Below, in pieces: positions 50,505-59,016 of a stretch of DNA of 64,000 bases. Each line of letters starts with the position of its first letter. The stretch's first letter is position 1. Made by a program: the position numbers and the translations under genes. The notes below the pieces were generated by a model. It worked only from the letters and a program-made list of their open reading frames with translations, did no database searches and had not been told where the DNA came from. The DNA lies in assembly GCF_025821625.1 (NCBI RefSeq), contig NZ_JACKSH010000065.1, positions 89,603 to 153,602 of the forward strand, in the 5' to 3' direction. The DNA comes from Mycolicibacterium pyrenivorans (lineage in GTDB: Bacteria > Actinomycetota > Actinomycetes > Mycobacteriales > Mycobacteriaceae).

Positions 50505-52037
50505 TCAGCCGATCCGCCTGCCGGTGGCTGCCCAGTACGGGTCACGCAGCGCGCGCTTGAGCACCTTGCCGCTCGGGGTGCGCGGCAGCGCCGCGACAAA
50601 GTCCACGATCTTGGGCAGCTTGAAGCCGGCGAGCCGCTGCCGCGCGAACCCGATCAGATCGTCCTCCGACAGCGGGGCGGCGGCCACCACGACTGCCTTG
50701 ACCGCCTCGCCCCAGCGCTCGTCGGGTACGCCGATGACGGCGACGTCCGCGACGCCGGGGTGCGTCATCAGGACGTTCTCCACCTCAACGGGGTACACGT
50801 TCTCGCCGCCGGAGACGATCATGTCCTTGATCCGGTCCTGCAGGTACACGTAACCGTCGGCGTCGACGTATCCCGCGTCGCCGGTCTTGAGCCATCCGTC
50901 GGAGGTCAGCGTCGTCGCCGTCGCGCCGGGGTCGTTCCAGTAGCCGATCATGTTCTGGCCGGACCGGGTCCACACCTCGCCGACCGTGCCCGCCGGGGCG
51001 TCGGCACCGTCGTGTCCGACGATCCGGACCTGCACCCAGGGGTACGGCTTGCCGCACGAGCGCAGCAGGTGCGGAACGTGGTTGTCGCCGTCGAGCTGGG
51101 TGATCGATCCGGTGGTCTCGGTCATGCCGTACACCTGCGCGAACACGCCGCCGAACCGCTTCATCCCGCGGCCGAGGACGTCGTCGCTGATCGGCGAGGC
51201 GCCGTAGACGACGATCCGGAGATGGGAGAAGTCGCATGTCTCGACGCCGGATGTGTCGAGCAGGAACGCGATGACGGCGGGCACCAGCAGCAGGTTGGTG
51301 ACGCGGTGGGTGGCGATCGCGTCGAGGATCGCCGCGGGGTCGACGTCGCGCAGCACGACGGTGGTGGCGCCCTCCCACAGGCCGGCGAACGCCCAGCCGG
51401 AGCCGGCCATGTGGAACAGCGGCATGACGGCCAGGCTCACCGCGTCGGCGCTGAACCGCCACGGCCCGGCCGCGACCCCGGCGGTCTTGCACCGGTAGTT
51501 GGTGTTGCTCAGCATGACGCCCTTGGGCAGCCCGACGGTCCCCGAGGTGTACATCAGGAACACCGGGTCGTCCGGCCCGCTCGTCACTCCGGGGTCGACG
51601 GGCGGGTGGGCGGCGATCCAGTCGTCGAAGTCGGGCCAGCGTTCGTGCGCGCCGATCGCGATCACCTCGGCGTCGGTCTCGTCCTCGATGGCCTCGATGT
51701 GACCGAAGAACTCCTCGCCGACGACGATCGCGGCGGCCGCGCAATCCTCGACGATGTGCCGGATCTCCGGCGCGGTAAGGCGCCAGTTGACGGGCACCCC
51801 GACGGCGCCCAGCTTGGCCAGGCCGAAGACGACGTCGAAGAACTCGGAGCCGTTGCGCTCGACGAATGCCACCCGGTCGCCGAACCCGATGCCCGCCCGC
51901 GCGAACGCCTGCGCCGCCCGGCTGGAGCGTGCGTCGAGCTCGCCGAACGTGATGGTGCGGTCACCGACGACCAGGGCGGGCGTGTCGGGCCGGTCCCGGC
52001 CGTGCACCCGGACGATATCGGCGATGGTGTGGATCAT
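50505..52037 (-). CDS. AMP-dependent acyl-CoA synthetase (FadD type)
   Basis: A 510-residue adenylate-forming enzyme activating a carboxylate to its CoA thioester. The P-loop-like MYTSGTVGLPKGVML is near residue 165; YGMTETTGSITQLDG, GWLKTGDAGYVDADGYVYLQDR and GENVYPVEVENVL follow. The C-terminal catalytic Lys is in PRTPSGKVLKRALRDPY. Chain length or aromatic preference cannot be read. ATG 52037 shares its A with the TGA of the SDR gene upstream, so the two are co-translated and may act on the same substrate. Confidence 0.92.
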   Translation of the reverse strand: MIHTIADIVRVHGRDRPDTPALVVGDRTITFGELDARSSRAAQAFARAGIGFGDRVAFVERNGSEFFDVVFGLAKLGAVGVPVNWRLTAPEIRHIVEDCAAAAIVVGEEFFGHIEAIEDETDAEVIAIGAHERWPDFDDWIAAHPPVDPGVTSGPDDPVFLMYTSGTVGLPKGVMLSNTNYRCKTAGVAAGPWRFSADAVSLAVMPLFHMAGSGWAFAGLWEGATTVVLRDVDPAAILDAIATHRVTNLLLVPAVIAFLLDTSGVETCDFSHLRIVVYGASPISDDVLGRGMKRFGGVFAQVYGMTETTGSITQLDGDNHVPHLLRSCGKPYPWVQVRIVGHDGADAPAGTVGEVWTRSGQNMIGYWNDPGATATTLTSDGWLKTGDAGYVDADGYVYLQDRIKDMIVSGGENVYPVEVENVLMTHPGVADVAVIGVPDERWGEAVKAVVVAAAPLSEDDLIGFARQRLAGFKLPKIVDFVAALPRTPSGKVLKRALRDPYWAATGRRIG

Positions 52038-52936
52038 CAGTCTCGCGGCTGCATGCGTTGACGTTTCATGATTGTGTCGACCGCGGCGGGGGCGATGCTG
52101 TTGATCGCGTGGGCGGTGACGGCGATGCGTGGCGCGATGCTCACGGGGCGGTGCCGGGCGGCGGTGACGATCCAGCCCGCGGCCTCGTCCGCCGACAGCC
52201 CGGGCAGGCCGTCGTAGGCGCGGGTCGGGGCGATCATCGGGGTCTTCACCAGCGGGTAGTACAGCGTCGTCGAGTGCACGCCCCTGCCGCTCCACTCGGT
52301 TTCGATGATGCGGCTGACCGACGACAGCGCCGCCTTCGACGCGTTGTACACGCCGAACAGCGGCGGCGACTCCGTCTTCACACCCCACGTGGACACGTTG
52401 ATGATGTGGCCGTCCCTGCGTTCGAGCATGCCGGGGGCGAGACCACGGATGAGGCGCAGCGGTCCGTAGTAGTTCAGCGTCATGGTGCGTTCGACGTCGT
52501 GCCAGCGGTCCAGTGATTCCTCGAGCGGGCGCCGGATGGACCGGCCTGCGTTGTTGACCAGGATGTCGATGCCCCCGAGATCGGCCTCGACGGTGGCGAC
52601 GAGCTCGTCGACCGCATCGAGGTCGGACAGGTCGCAGGCGTACGCGCGGGCTCGGGGGCCGGCGGGGCCACCGGTCTCGGCGATGCGGGCGACGACGGCG
52701 TCGAGCAGGTCCTGACGACGGGCGACCACCGCCACGGTGGCGCCGCGGCGGGCGAGCTTCTCCGCGGCCGCCTCGCCGATACCCGAGGAGGCGCCGGTGA
52801 GCAGGACGCGCTTGCCCTTCAGGTCGACGATGTCGCGGTTCGTGCCGTACTGCAGCAGCGCGGGGAGGAGCGGAGGACGCATGCTCGTCAGCACGACCTG
52901 ATCGGCCAGCCGCCGCAGCGGGTTCCTGCTAGTCAC
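52037..52936 (-). CDS. Short-chain dehydrogenase/reductase (Rv0547c-like)
   Basis: A 299-residue classical SDR. The cofactor motif is LLTGASSGIGEAAAE, the NNAG motif is LVNNAGRSI, the catalytic Ser is in INVSTWG and YxxxK is YNASK. A ~40-residue N-terminal extension (RRLADQVVLTSMRPPLLPAL) precedes the Rossmann domain and may contact the membrane. The GTG at 52936 lies 3 bp from a 57-nt palindrome; an in-frame upstream start falls inside that repeat and is rejected. The gene is followed by the overlapping acyl-CoA synthetase. Confidence 0.88.
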   Translation of the reverse strand: MTSRNPLRRLADQVVLTSMRPPLLPALLQYGTNRDIVDLKGKRVLLTGASSGIGEAAAEKLARRGATVAVVARRQDLLDAVVARIAETGGPAGPRARAYACDLSDLDAVDELVATVEADLGGIDILVNNAGRSIRRPLEESLDRWHDVERTMTLNYYGPLRLIRGLAPGMLERRDGHIINVSTWGVKTESPPLFGVYNASKAALSSVSRIIETEWSGRGVHSTTLYYPLVKTPMIAPTRAYDGLPGLSADEAAGWIVTAARHRPVSIAPRIAVTAHAINSIAPAAVDTIMKRQRMQPRD

Positions 52937-52938
52937 GC

Positions 52939-52995
52939 CGAAACTGTATTCCACGCGGGCCGCTCTCGAATTTCGGCGCGTGGAATACAGTTTCG
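52939..52995. repeat. 57-nt intergenic palindrome, copy D
   Basis: Left arm CGAAACTGTATTCCACGCG (52939-52957) pairs perfectly with 52977-52995 around a 19-nt loop. On the minus strand it ends 2 nt before the SDR start codon GTG 52936, so it forms the 5' leader of that gene. Confidence 0.85.
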
Positions 52996-53005
52996 CCGAC
53001 GTTGG

Positions 53006-54001
53006 TCAGGCGGTGAGCAGCTTCTCGCTCAGCGTCCAGAGGCGTTGCGCCGCGTCCGGATCCACGGCATACGGCGTGACGCCGACGGTGGTGCGCAGCG
53101 GACCCGATCCCATGTCGACCGTCACGGGCGTCGCACCCACCTCCAACGGCGCGATGTCGTTGTTCTGCAGGTACACCCCGCCGATCTCGGCCAGCAGCGG
53201 ACTCGTCGCGGCGAACACGGTCGTCGAGGCGCCCTGCTCGGGGGTCTTCATGTCGTTGTCCGGGTCGATGACCGGCTGCCCGTCCTCGCCGACCAGACCC
53301 ATGGTGCGCCAGTCCTCGAGCGTCAGCCACGGCGCCAGGTTGGTGGTCACGATCCCGCCGGGGTGCAGCGAGTAGCCGCGGATACCGTCGCCGGACCACA
53401 GCCGGTCGAGCTCGACGGCGAACAGCACGTTGGCGGTCTTCGACTGCCCGTAGGCCACCATGGGGTCGTATTCACTCTCGAAATGCGGATCATCCCAACG
53501 GATGTCGGACAGGTGATGACCCCAGGACGACACTTCGACCACCCGCGCGCCGCCGGCCGCGCGCAGCACGGGCAGCAACTCGTTGGTCAGCTGGAAGTGG
53601 CCGAGGTGGTTGGTCGCGAACTGTGCTTCATACCCGCGTGCGTCGCGGACGAGCTCGCCGCCCATGATCGCGGCGTTGTTGATCAGGATGTGCAGCGGGC
53701 GCCCGGAGTCGCGATACCGCTGCGCGAACGCCTCGACCGAGGTGGGGTCGACGAGGTCGAGGCGGTCGACCTCGACCCGGTCGAGATCTGCGAGCGCGGC
53801 CGCCGCCGTCGCGGGATTACGGCTGGCCACCACGACGTTGGCACCGGCGTGGGCCAAGGCGCGGGTGGTCTCGAGGCCGAGGCCGACATGGCCTGCCGTG
53901 ACGACGACGTTGCGCCCGGTGAGGTCGATGCCGTCGACGACCTCGGCGGCTGTGGAGGCGGCGGCGAAGCCGAATCCGAGGGGTTGTTGTTTGTTGGTCA
54001 T
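53006..54001 (-). CDS. Short-chain dehydrogenase/reductase (retinol-dehydrogenase-like)
   Basis: A 331-residue SDR resembling the WWOX/retinol-dehydrogenase group. YGQSKTANVLFAVEL holds the catalytic Tyr/Lys, LINNAAIMGG the NNAG equivalent, VEVSSWGHH the Ser. The glycine motif reads VTAGHVGLGLETTRAL, with Ala where TGxxxGxG usually has Gly, so cofactor affinity may differ. The C-terminal third is extended. It is divergent from an AraC regulator with only 34 bp between start codons, so that regulator very likely controls it. Confidence 0.87.
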   Translation of the reverse strand: MTNKQQPLGFGFAAASTAAEVVDGIDLTGRNVVVTAGHVGLGLETTRALAHAGANVVVASRNPATAAAALADLDRVEVDRLDLVDPTSVEAFAQRYRDSGRPLHILINNAAIMGGELVRDARGYEAQFATNHLGHFQLTNELLPVLRAAGGARVVEVSSWGHHLSDIRWDDPHFESEYDPMVAYGQSKTANVLFAVELDRLWSGDGIRGYSLHPGGIVTTNLAPWLTLEDWRTMGLVGEDGQPVIDPDNDMKTPEQGASTTVFAATSPLLAEIGGVYLQNNDIAPLEVGATPVTVDMGSGPLRTTVGVTPYAVDPDAAQRLWTLSEKLLTA

Positions 54002-54035
54002 GACACCACTGTGCGCGCGAAGGAGTGGACGTTGA

Positions 54036-54998
54036 ATGGTTGAAAGTCCGGAAATTCTGCGCGATAGTCCAGAGATGGTGCGCGATCAGCTGTCGGACGT
54101 CTTCGACCTCATCGACGTCCGTGGCCTGGTCTCCGGCGGGTTCTCGGTGCGCGGCGACTGGATCGGCCGCTTCGACATCCACCACCCGCTCAAGATGGTC
54201 GCGGTGGTCTGTGGGCACGTTCGGTTGACCACCGACGGCGTACCCGCTCCCATCGACCTTGCTCCCGGCGACGTCGCGATCCTCAACCGCCGAACCCAGG
54301 TGGTGCTCGAGGGCGGTCCGGGTCTCGGGCCCGCCACCGAACTCACCATCGGCGAACCCGACACCTTCGTGCGGGTCGACGACGCCGACTGCGGTGACGC
54401 CGACGTGACCATCGGTGGCCACATCGACGTCAACCCGATCGGCCGGGCGCTGCTGATGCAGGCGTTACCGCCCGTCGGATACGTGCGGGCCTCGGCCGCC
54501 GAGGCGACCAACCTGCACGCGATCCTCAACCGCCTACTCGACGAGGTGACCGGCGATCGCGTGGGCGCGGCGTTCGCGGTCCGGCAGCAGGGCCAGCTGT
54601 TGCTCCTCGAGGTGCTGCGCGCCTACATCGCGCAAAACGACGAACTCCCGCCCGGGTGGCTGCGGTTGCTGACCGACGACAGGCTCCGGCCGGCGGTCTC
54701 GCTGATGCACGACCAGCCCGGGAAGCCTTGGCGCCTCGAGGAACTCGCCCGGGCCGCGGCGATGTCGCGCACGTCGTTCGCCGAGCGGTTCCGCGCCGTC
54801 GCGGGCGTGCCGCCGCTGACGTACCTGAACAACTGGCGGATGCAGCTGGCCAGGCACGCGTTGCGCGACGACGACGCCCGCGTTGGACCGCTCGCGTTCC
54901 GGCTCGGCTACACGTCGGAGAGCGCGTTCAGCAATGCCTTCAAACGCGAGGTGGGGATGTCTCCGCTGCGCTACCGCGCCAGCGTCCAGAACGTGTGA
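54036..54998 (+). CDS. AraC family transcriptional regulator (cupin N-terminal domain)
   Basis: A 320-residue regulator. The N-terminal ~190 residues form a cupin-type effector domain (GLVSGGFSVRGDWIGRFDIHHPLKMVAVVCG, then PIDLAPGDVAILNRR). Two C-terminal helix-turn-helix motifs follow: WRLEELARAAAMSRTSFAERFRAVAG and VGPLAFRLGYTSESAFSNAFKREVGMSPLRYR. It is divergent from the SDR gene at 53006 across a 34-bp gap, the standard arrangement for a regulator and its target. The effector is unknown. Confidence 0.92.
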   Translation: MVESPEILRDSPEMVRDQLSDVFDLIDVRGLVSGGFSVRGDWIGRFDIHHPLKMVAVVCGHVRLTTDGVPAPIDLAPGDVAILNRRTQVVLEGGPGLGPATELTIGEPDTFVRVDDADCGDADVTIGGHIDVNPIGRALLMQALPPVGYVRASAAEATNLHAILNRLLDEVTGDRVGAAFAVRQQGQLLLLEVLRAYIAQNDELPPGWLRLLTDDRLRPAVSLMHDQPGKPWRLEELARAAAMSRTSFAERFRAVAGVPPLTYLNNWRMQLARHALRDDDARVGPLAFRLGYTSESAFSNAFKREVGMSPLRYRASVQNV

Positions 54999-55000
54999 TG

Positions 55001-55041
55001 TCGGTGTAGTTGGTCATGCTGAGGCTGACCAACTACACCGA
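55001..55041. terminator. Perfect hairpin between convergent AraC and menB genes
   Basis: TCGGTGTAGTTGGTCA (55001-55016) pairs perfectly with 55026-55041 around a 9-nt loop. It starts 2 nt after the AraC stop and ends 5 nt before the menB stop, ideally placed as a bidirectional terminator. It is not a member of the 57-nt family. Confidence 0.65.
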
Positions 55042-55046
55042 AATTC

Positions 55047-55982
55047 CTAGAAGTAGCGGGGGAACGGGCTCCAGTCCGGCTCGCGCTTCTCCAGGAACGC
55101 GTCGCGGCCCTCGACCGCCTCGTCGGTCATGTACGCCAGCCGGGTGGCCTCACCGGCGAACAGCTGCTGGCCGACCAGGCCGTCCTCGGGCAGGTTGAAG
55201 GCGTACTTCAGCATCCGGATCGCCTGCGGCGACTTCCCGTTGATCTCGGAAGCCCATTGCAGCGCAACGGTTTCCAGGTCGCCATGATCGACCACCTCGT
55301 TGACCGCGCCCATCGCGTGCATCTGCTCGGCGGTGTAGGCGCGGCCGAGGAAGAAGATCTCGCGCGCGAACTTCTGCCCGGTCTGGCTGGCGAGATACGC
55401 CGACCCGTACCCGGCGTCGAACGAACCCACGTCGGCGTCGGTCTGCTTGAAGCGGCCGTGCTCGCGCGAAGCCAGCGTCAGGTCGCACACCACGTGCAGC
55501 GAGTGCCCGCCGCCGGCGGCCCAGCCGTTGACCACGCAGATCACCGGCTTGGGCATGAACCGGATCAGTCGCTGCACCTCCAGGATGTGCAGCCGGCCCG
55601 CTCTCGCCGGGTCCACCGTCTCCGCGGTGTCGCCGCTGGCGTACTGGTAGCCGCTGCGGCCACGGATGCGCTGGTCGCCGCCGGAACAGAACGCCCACCC
55701 CCCGTCCTTCGGCGACGGCCCGTTGCCGGTCAGCAGCACGACGCCGACGTCGGAGGACATCCGGGCGTGGTCGAGGACGCGGTGCAGCTCGTCGACGGTG
55801 TGCGGGCGGAACGCGTTGCGCACCTCGGGCCGGTCGAACGCCACCCGCACCGTCGGCTTGGGTGCGCCGTCGGCGATGTGGCGGTGGTAGGTGATGTCGG
55901 TGAGGTCGTCGAAGCCGGCCACCGGCTCCCACAGGCGGGCATCGAACGGATTGGTCCCAGGGTCTGTCGCGGCGTCTGTCAC
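55047..55982 (-). CDS. menB: 1,4-dihydroxy-2-naphthoyl-CoA synthase MenB
   Basis: A 311-residue crotonase-fold enzyme that closes the naphthoate ring of o-succinylbenzoyl-CoA. Signatures are NAFRPHTVDELHRVLDHAR, FCSGGDQRIRGRSGYQYA, VNGWAAGGGHSLHVVCDLTLAS with the oxyanion glycines and DVGSFDAGYGSAYLA with the catalytic Asp, plus the terminal REPDWSPFPRYF typical of MenB. GTG 55982 is the start. The Ddn-like gene ends 4 bp upstream, so the two are probably co-transcribed. It uses the product of menE (48427). Confidence 0.96.
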   Translation of the reverse strand: MTDAATDPGTNPFDARLWEPVAGFDDLTDITYHRHIADGAPKPTVRVAFDRPEVRNAFRPHTVDELHRVLDHARMSSDVGVVLLTGNGPSPKDGGWAFCSGGDQRIRGRSGYQYASGDTAETVDPARAGRLHILEVQRLIRFMPKPVICVVNGWAAGGGHSLHVVCDLTLASREHGRFKQTDADVGSFDAGYGSAYLASQTGQKFAREIFFLGRAYTAEQMHAMGAVNEVVDHGDLETVALQWASEINGKSPQAIRMLKYAFNLPEDGLVGQQLFAGEATRLAYMTDEAVEGRDAFLEKREPDWSPFPRYF

Positions 55983-55986
55983 AGCG

Positions 55987-56427
55987 TCAGACGCTATCGA
56001 AGCGAAAGACCGAGCAGCGCCCGGCCAACCGTTCGAACTCGTCGGGGTCGGGTCCGGTGACCAGACCGGCGTTCTTCATGAAGCTCACACCGGTGGGCAC
56101 CAGGACGGGGAACTGCCGCAGCAGCGGGCGGGCCTGATCGGCGCTGAGCTCGACCAGCCGCACCGGTTCGCGCACCTTGCCGCGCACCACGACCGCATCG
56201 GGATTGGCCTGCGCGTTGCGCACCCAGTCCGCGCCGGGGAACCCGCCGACCACGTAACGCCGCCCGTCCACCTCGAACGGGGTGATTGGCGTGGACCGCG
56301 GCCGGCCGGACTTGCGGCCGGTCACCGTCAGCACCAGCGGACCGTCCTTCATCAGGCCCGTCTTCATCGCGGCCATCAGCACTTTGTTCATCGGTTTGAG
56401 CCACCAGGGCGGCTTCGGATCAGCCAT
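55987..56427 (-). CDS. Nitroreductase/quinone reductase family F420-dependent protein
   Basis: A 146-residue Ddn-type protein: N-terminal WWLKPMNKVLMAAMKTGLM helix, then LVLTVTGRKSGRPRSTPITPFEVDG and YVVGGFPGADWVRNAQANPDAVVV, the F420-binding pattern. It lies 4 bp ahead of menB on the same strand. Ddn relatives reduce menaquinone with F420H2, so a link to the neighbouring menaquinone gene is attractive but inferred. ATG 56427. Confidence 0.82.
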   Translation of the reverse strand: MADPKPPWWLKPMNKVLMAAMKTGLMKDGPLVLTVTGRKSGRPRSTPITPFEVDGRRYVVGGFPGADWVRNAQANPDAVVVRGKVREPVRLVELSADQARPLLRQFPVLVPTGVSFMKNAGLVTGPDPDEFERLAGRCSVFRFDSV

Positions 56428-56443
56428 GCGCTCCAGTGTGCCG

Positions 56444-57133
56444 TCACAGGCCGTGGGTGCGCAGGGCCGCGATCAGGCCGTCCGGACGGTCGGCCGTCGG
56501 CAGCGGATCGACGAGGGCGAAACCGCACCCCAGTGTCCTGGCGCCGCCGTCGGCCTCGTCGCTGTCGCCGACCATCAGCGCGTGTTCCGGGGGCACGCCC
56601 AGCCGGTCGAGTGCGGTCCGGAAGATCGCCGGGTCCGGCTTGACGGCACCGACCTCGAAGGACAGCACGAACTCGTCGACATCTCCGGCGACGCCGACCC
56701 CGTGGAACGCCGGCCTCACGTCGAACGCGATGTTGGACACCACCGCGGTCTTGACCCCGCGCCGGTGCAGGCCGCTCAACACGGCGGCGGTGTCCGGGTA
56801 AGGAATCCAGCTGTCGGGGTCGATCACGCGGGCGTACAGCGACTCGGCGTGATGACGAGCGAGCCCCGACTCGCGCAGCACGTGCAGGTACGCCTCGCGG
56901 TGCAGATGCGGCGCCAGGTCCCGGTTGGTCCACGCCTCCAGCGCCTCCGGCGTCATGTGCACCGAACGGCCGGTCGGCGCGGTGAGCCGTCGCATCAGCT
57001 CGGCCTGCACGTGGCCGTCGACCTCACGGTCCTCGTCACTGTCCAGCGTGATGCCCGCGAACCAGCTCTCGTCCTCCTCCAGCCGGAACAGGGTGCCGGA
57101 GAAATCGAACAGAACAGCCGCAACGTCGGTCAC
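56444..57133 (-). CDS. HAD-superfamily hydrolase with altered motif I (DFSGT)
   Basis: A 229-residue HAD-IA-like protein. Motif I is AVLFDFSGTLFRL: the nucleophile Asp10 is kept but the second Asp is Ser12, so it may not be a standard phosphatase. Motif II is TAVVSNIAFD, motif III is the Lys in VGAVKPDPAIF, and motif IV is MVGDSDEADGG. A helical cap (about 20-110) is present. GTG 57133 was taken because it precedes TDVAAVLFDF. It is upstream of the Ddn gene and menB on the same strand and divergent from a glycosyltransferase. Confidence 0.82.
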   Translation of the reverse strand: MTDVAAVLFDFSGTLFRLEEDESWFAGITLDSDEDREVDGHVQAELMRRLTAPTGRSVHMTPEALEAWTNRDLAPHLHREAYLHVLRESGLARHHAESLYARVIDPDSWIPYPDTAAVLSGLHRRGVKTAVVSNIAFDVRPAFHGVGVAGDVDEFVLSFEVGAVKPDPAIFRTALDRLGVPPEHALMVGDSDEADGGARTLGCGFALVDPLPTADRPDGLIAALRTHGL

Positions 57134-57183
57134 CCGACCATCGTGCCAGGTGTGAAACCGCCGCCGAACGGCTAAATAAGCGC

Positions 57184-57924
57184 ATGACCGCGCCTGACTC
57201 GTTCCCGCTGCAGACCGTTGTGGTGGTGCCCGCGCACAACGAGTTTTCACACCTGCCGCAGTGCCTCCGGGCGCTCACCACCGCAGCGCTGTGCCTCCCG
57301 ACGCCGGTCTGCGCGGTCGTCGTCCTGGACTCGAGCGACGACGGCAGCGAGCAACTGGCCGGTGAGTTCGGCCCCGACGTGCACTTCATCTCGGTCGACG
57401 CCGGCAACGTCGGCGCCGCCCGCGCCGCGGGATTCGAGTACTCGAAGTCGCTGTACGGGCAGATCGACCCTCAGGACACGTGGTACGCCACCACCGACGC
57501 CGACAGCGTCGTCGACGCCGACTGGCTGATGCGCATGGTCCGCCCCGATCTGCACGCCGGCGCGGACATGGTGCTGGGGGTGGTGCGCGTGCCGAACTGG
57601 CGGCACGTCTCGCCCGCGGTGGTGCGCCGCTATCTGCGCTCCTACCGGTCCTCCGGGACCGACCACGACCACGTGCACGGGGCGAACATGGGTTTCCGCG
57701 CCGACGCGTACTGGCATGTCGGCGGCTTCCGCGCCCTGGCAAGTGGCGAGGACGTCGAGTTGGTGGAACGGTTCGAGGCCGCCGGGCTGACGGTCCACCG
57801 GGACCGGCGCCTGTCGGTGGCGACCTCGGACCGGCGGGAGGGCCGCGCTCCCGGGGGCTTTGCGCAGCACCTGAGGAAGCTGTCCGGCTCCGCGCCGCGG
57901 TCGAAGGCAGGAGCGGGGACGTGA
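57184..57924 (+). CDS. Family 2 glycosyltransferase
   Basis: A 246-residue soluble GT-A fold enzyme. The start TVVVVPAHNEFSHLPQCLRAL, the LDSSDDGSEQLA turn and the metal site YATTDADSVVDADWLMRM are clear. GANMGFRADAYWHVGGFRALASGEDVELVERF is the acceptor-side catalytic region. The ATG follows TAAATA by 6 nt. In related actinobacteria such an enzyme is found with a PIG-L deacetylase, an acyl-CoA dehydrogenase and a NodS-like methyltransferase. Here the deacetylase that follows is truncated and the dehydrogenase is missing. Confidence 0.85.
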   Translation: MTAPDSFPLQTVVVVPAHNEFSHLPQCLRALTTAALCLPTPVCAVVVLDSSDDGSEQLAGEFGPDVHFISVDAGNVGAARAAGFEYSKSLYGQIDPQDTWYATTDADSVVDADWLMRMVRPDLHAGADMVLGVVRVPNWRHVSPAVVRRYLRSYRSSGTDHDHVHGANMGFRADAYWHVGGFRALASGEDVELVERFEAAGLTVHRDRRLSVATSDRREGRAPGGFAQHLRKLSGSAPRSKAGAGT

Positions 57925-57955
57925 CCGCCGGTCCGAGCTGCACTGCGCGGCCGGC

Positions 57956-58396
57956 GTGATGGGAGTCCACGCTCCGCTCTGCCTGGGCTTGCCGGACGGC
58001 CAGATAGCCGAGCGCGACGAACGTCTCGCGGATCTGGTCACCGAGATCCTGGCCACCAAGCCGCCGGGAACCTGGTGCGCCGCCACCTGGCGTGGTGACG
58101 GTCATCCCGACCACGAGGCGGTCGGACGCGCGGCGGCGGTGGCGGCGGAGCGCACCGGCGCGGTGCTGCTGGAGTATCCGGTGTGGATGTGGCACTGGGC
58201 GCGGCCCGACGACGGCGCCGTGCCGTGGCACCGCGCGTCCGCGGCTCCGTTGACCCGGTTCGCGGTCGAGCGCAAGAACGTTGCGGCGCAAGCGTTCCGC
58301 AGCCAGCTCGTCCCTCCGGCGCCCGGGGTGGACCCGGTCCTTCCGCCGTACGTGTTGAGCAGGCTGATGGCTGTGGGAGAGGTGGTCTTCCGCTGA
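57956..58396 (+). pseudogene. PIG-L family deacetylase, N-terminally truncated
   Basis: A 146-residue frame covering only the C-terminal half of a PIG-L (LmbE-like) N-acetylglucosaminyl deacetylase. LGLPDGQIAERDERLADLV and the zinc-ligand segment RGDGHPDHEAVGRAA are present, but the N-terminal HPDDE-type zinc motif and about 100 residues are absent. The upstream sequence runs straight into the glycosyltransferase gene, so a deletion probably removed the start. GTG 57956 or ATG 57959 could initiate a fragment. Loss of the first zinc ligands should abolish catalysis. Confidence 0.7.
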
Positions 58397-59016
58397 ACAG
58401 TCGACTGCCTGACAGCTACTTCGAGCGCATGTATGCGGAGTCGGCGGATCCCTGGCATCTCGAGTCGCGGTGGTACGAACAGCGCAAGTACGCGATCACC
58501 ACCGCCCTGCTGCCCTACCCGCGGTACCGGCACGCGTTCGAGCCGGGGTGCTCGGTCGGCGTGCTCACCGAACGGCTTGTCGGTCGGTGCGATCATGTGA
58601 CCAGCACCGACATCAGCGTCGGCGCATTGGACGCCACGCACCGGCGGCTGACGGCCGCAGGTGTCGGGAATCGGGTGACGTTGCTGCGCGGGTCACTCGA
58701 CCAGCCCTGGCCCGCAGGACCTTTCGACCTGGTGGTGCTCTCGGAGGTGTGCTACTACCTACAGCCTTCGGCGCTGCGGGAGGTGCTCGATCGCGAGGTG
58801 CCCCGACTTGCCCGGGCGGCGACGGTCGTCGCCGCGCACTGGCGGCATCGGGTGGAGGATTATCCGATGACCGGCGACCGGGCCAACGACATCATCGGGG
58901 CGACACCGGGCCTGCATCACCTCGGCGTGTATCGCGACGCCGATGTGGTGATCGACGTGTTCGACAACGTCGGCGGCCCGTCGGTGGCGGCGCGTACCGC
59001 GGTGCCCGGCGGCTAG
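58393..59016 (+). CDS. NodS-like SAM-dependent methyltransferase
   Basis: A roughly 207-residue methyltransferase. The N-terminus SRLPDSYFERMYAESADPWHLESRWYEQRKY is characteristic of the NodS-like group. The SAM motif is degenerate (AFEPGCSVGVLTERL), followed by TSTDISVGALDATHRR and FDLVVLSEVCYYL. No ATG, GTG or TTG lies before this conserved start; CTG 58393, overlapping the previous TGA, may be used, or ATG 58428, which would drop 12 residues. The stop TAG shares CTAG with the convergent sigma factor stop. Confidence 0.78.
   Translation: MNSRLPDSYFERMYAESADPWHLESRWYEQRKYAITTALLPYPRYRHAFEPGCSVGVLTERLVGRCDHVTSTDISVGALDATHRRLTAAGVGNRVTLLRGSLDQPWPAGPFDLVVLSEVCYYLQPSALREVLDREVPRLARAATVVAAHWRHRVEDYPMTGDRANDIIGATPGLHHLGVYRDADVVIDVFDNVGGPSVAARTAVPGG

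Noticed and set aside
52937..52954. Upstream start of the SDR gene within the palindrome (residues MEYSFG)
   Set aside because: It lies inside the repeat arm and lacks a ribosome site; the similar peptide start at 52980 on the other strand shows it is a by-product of the palindrome.
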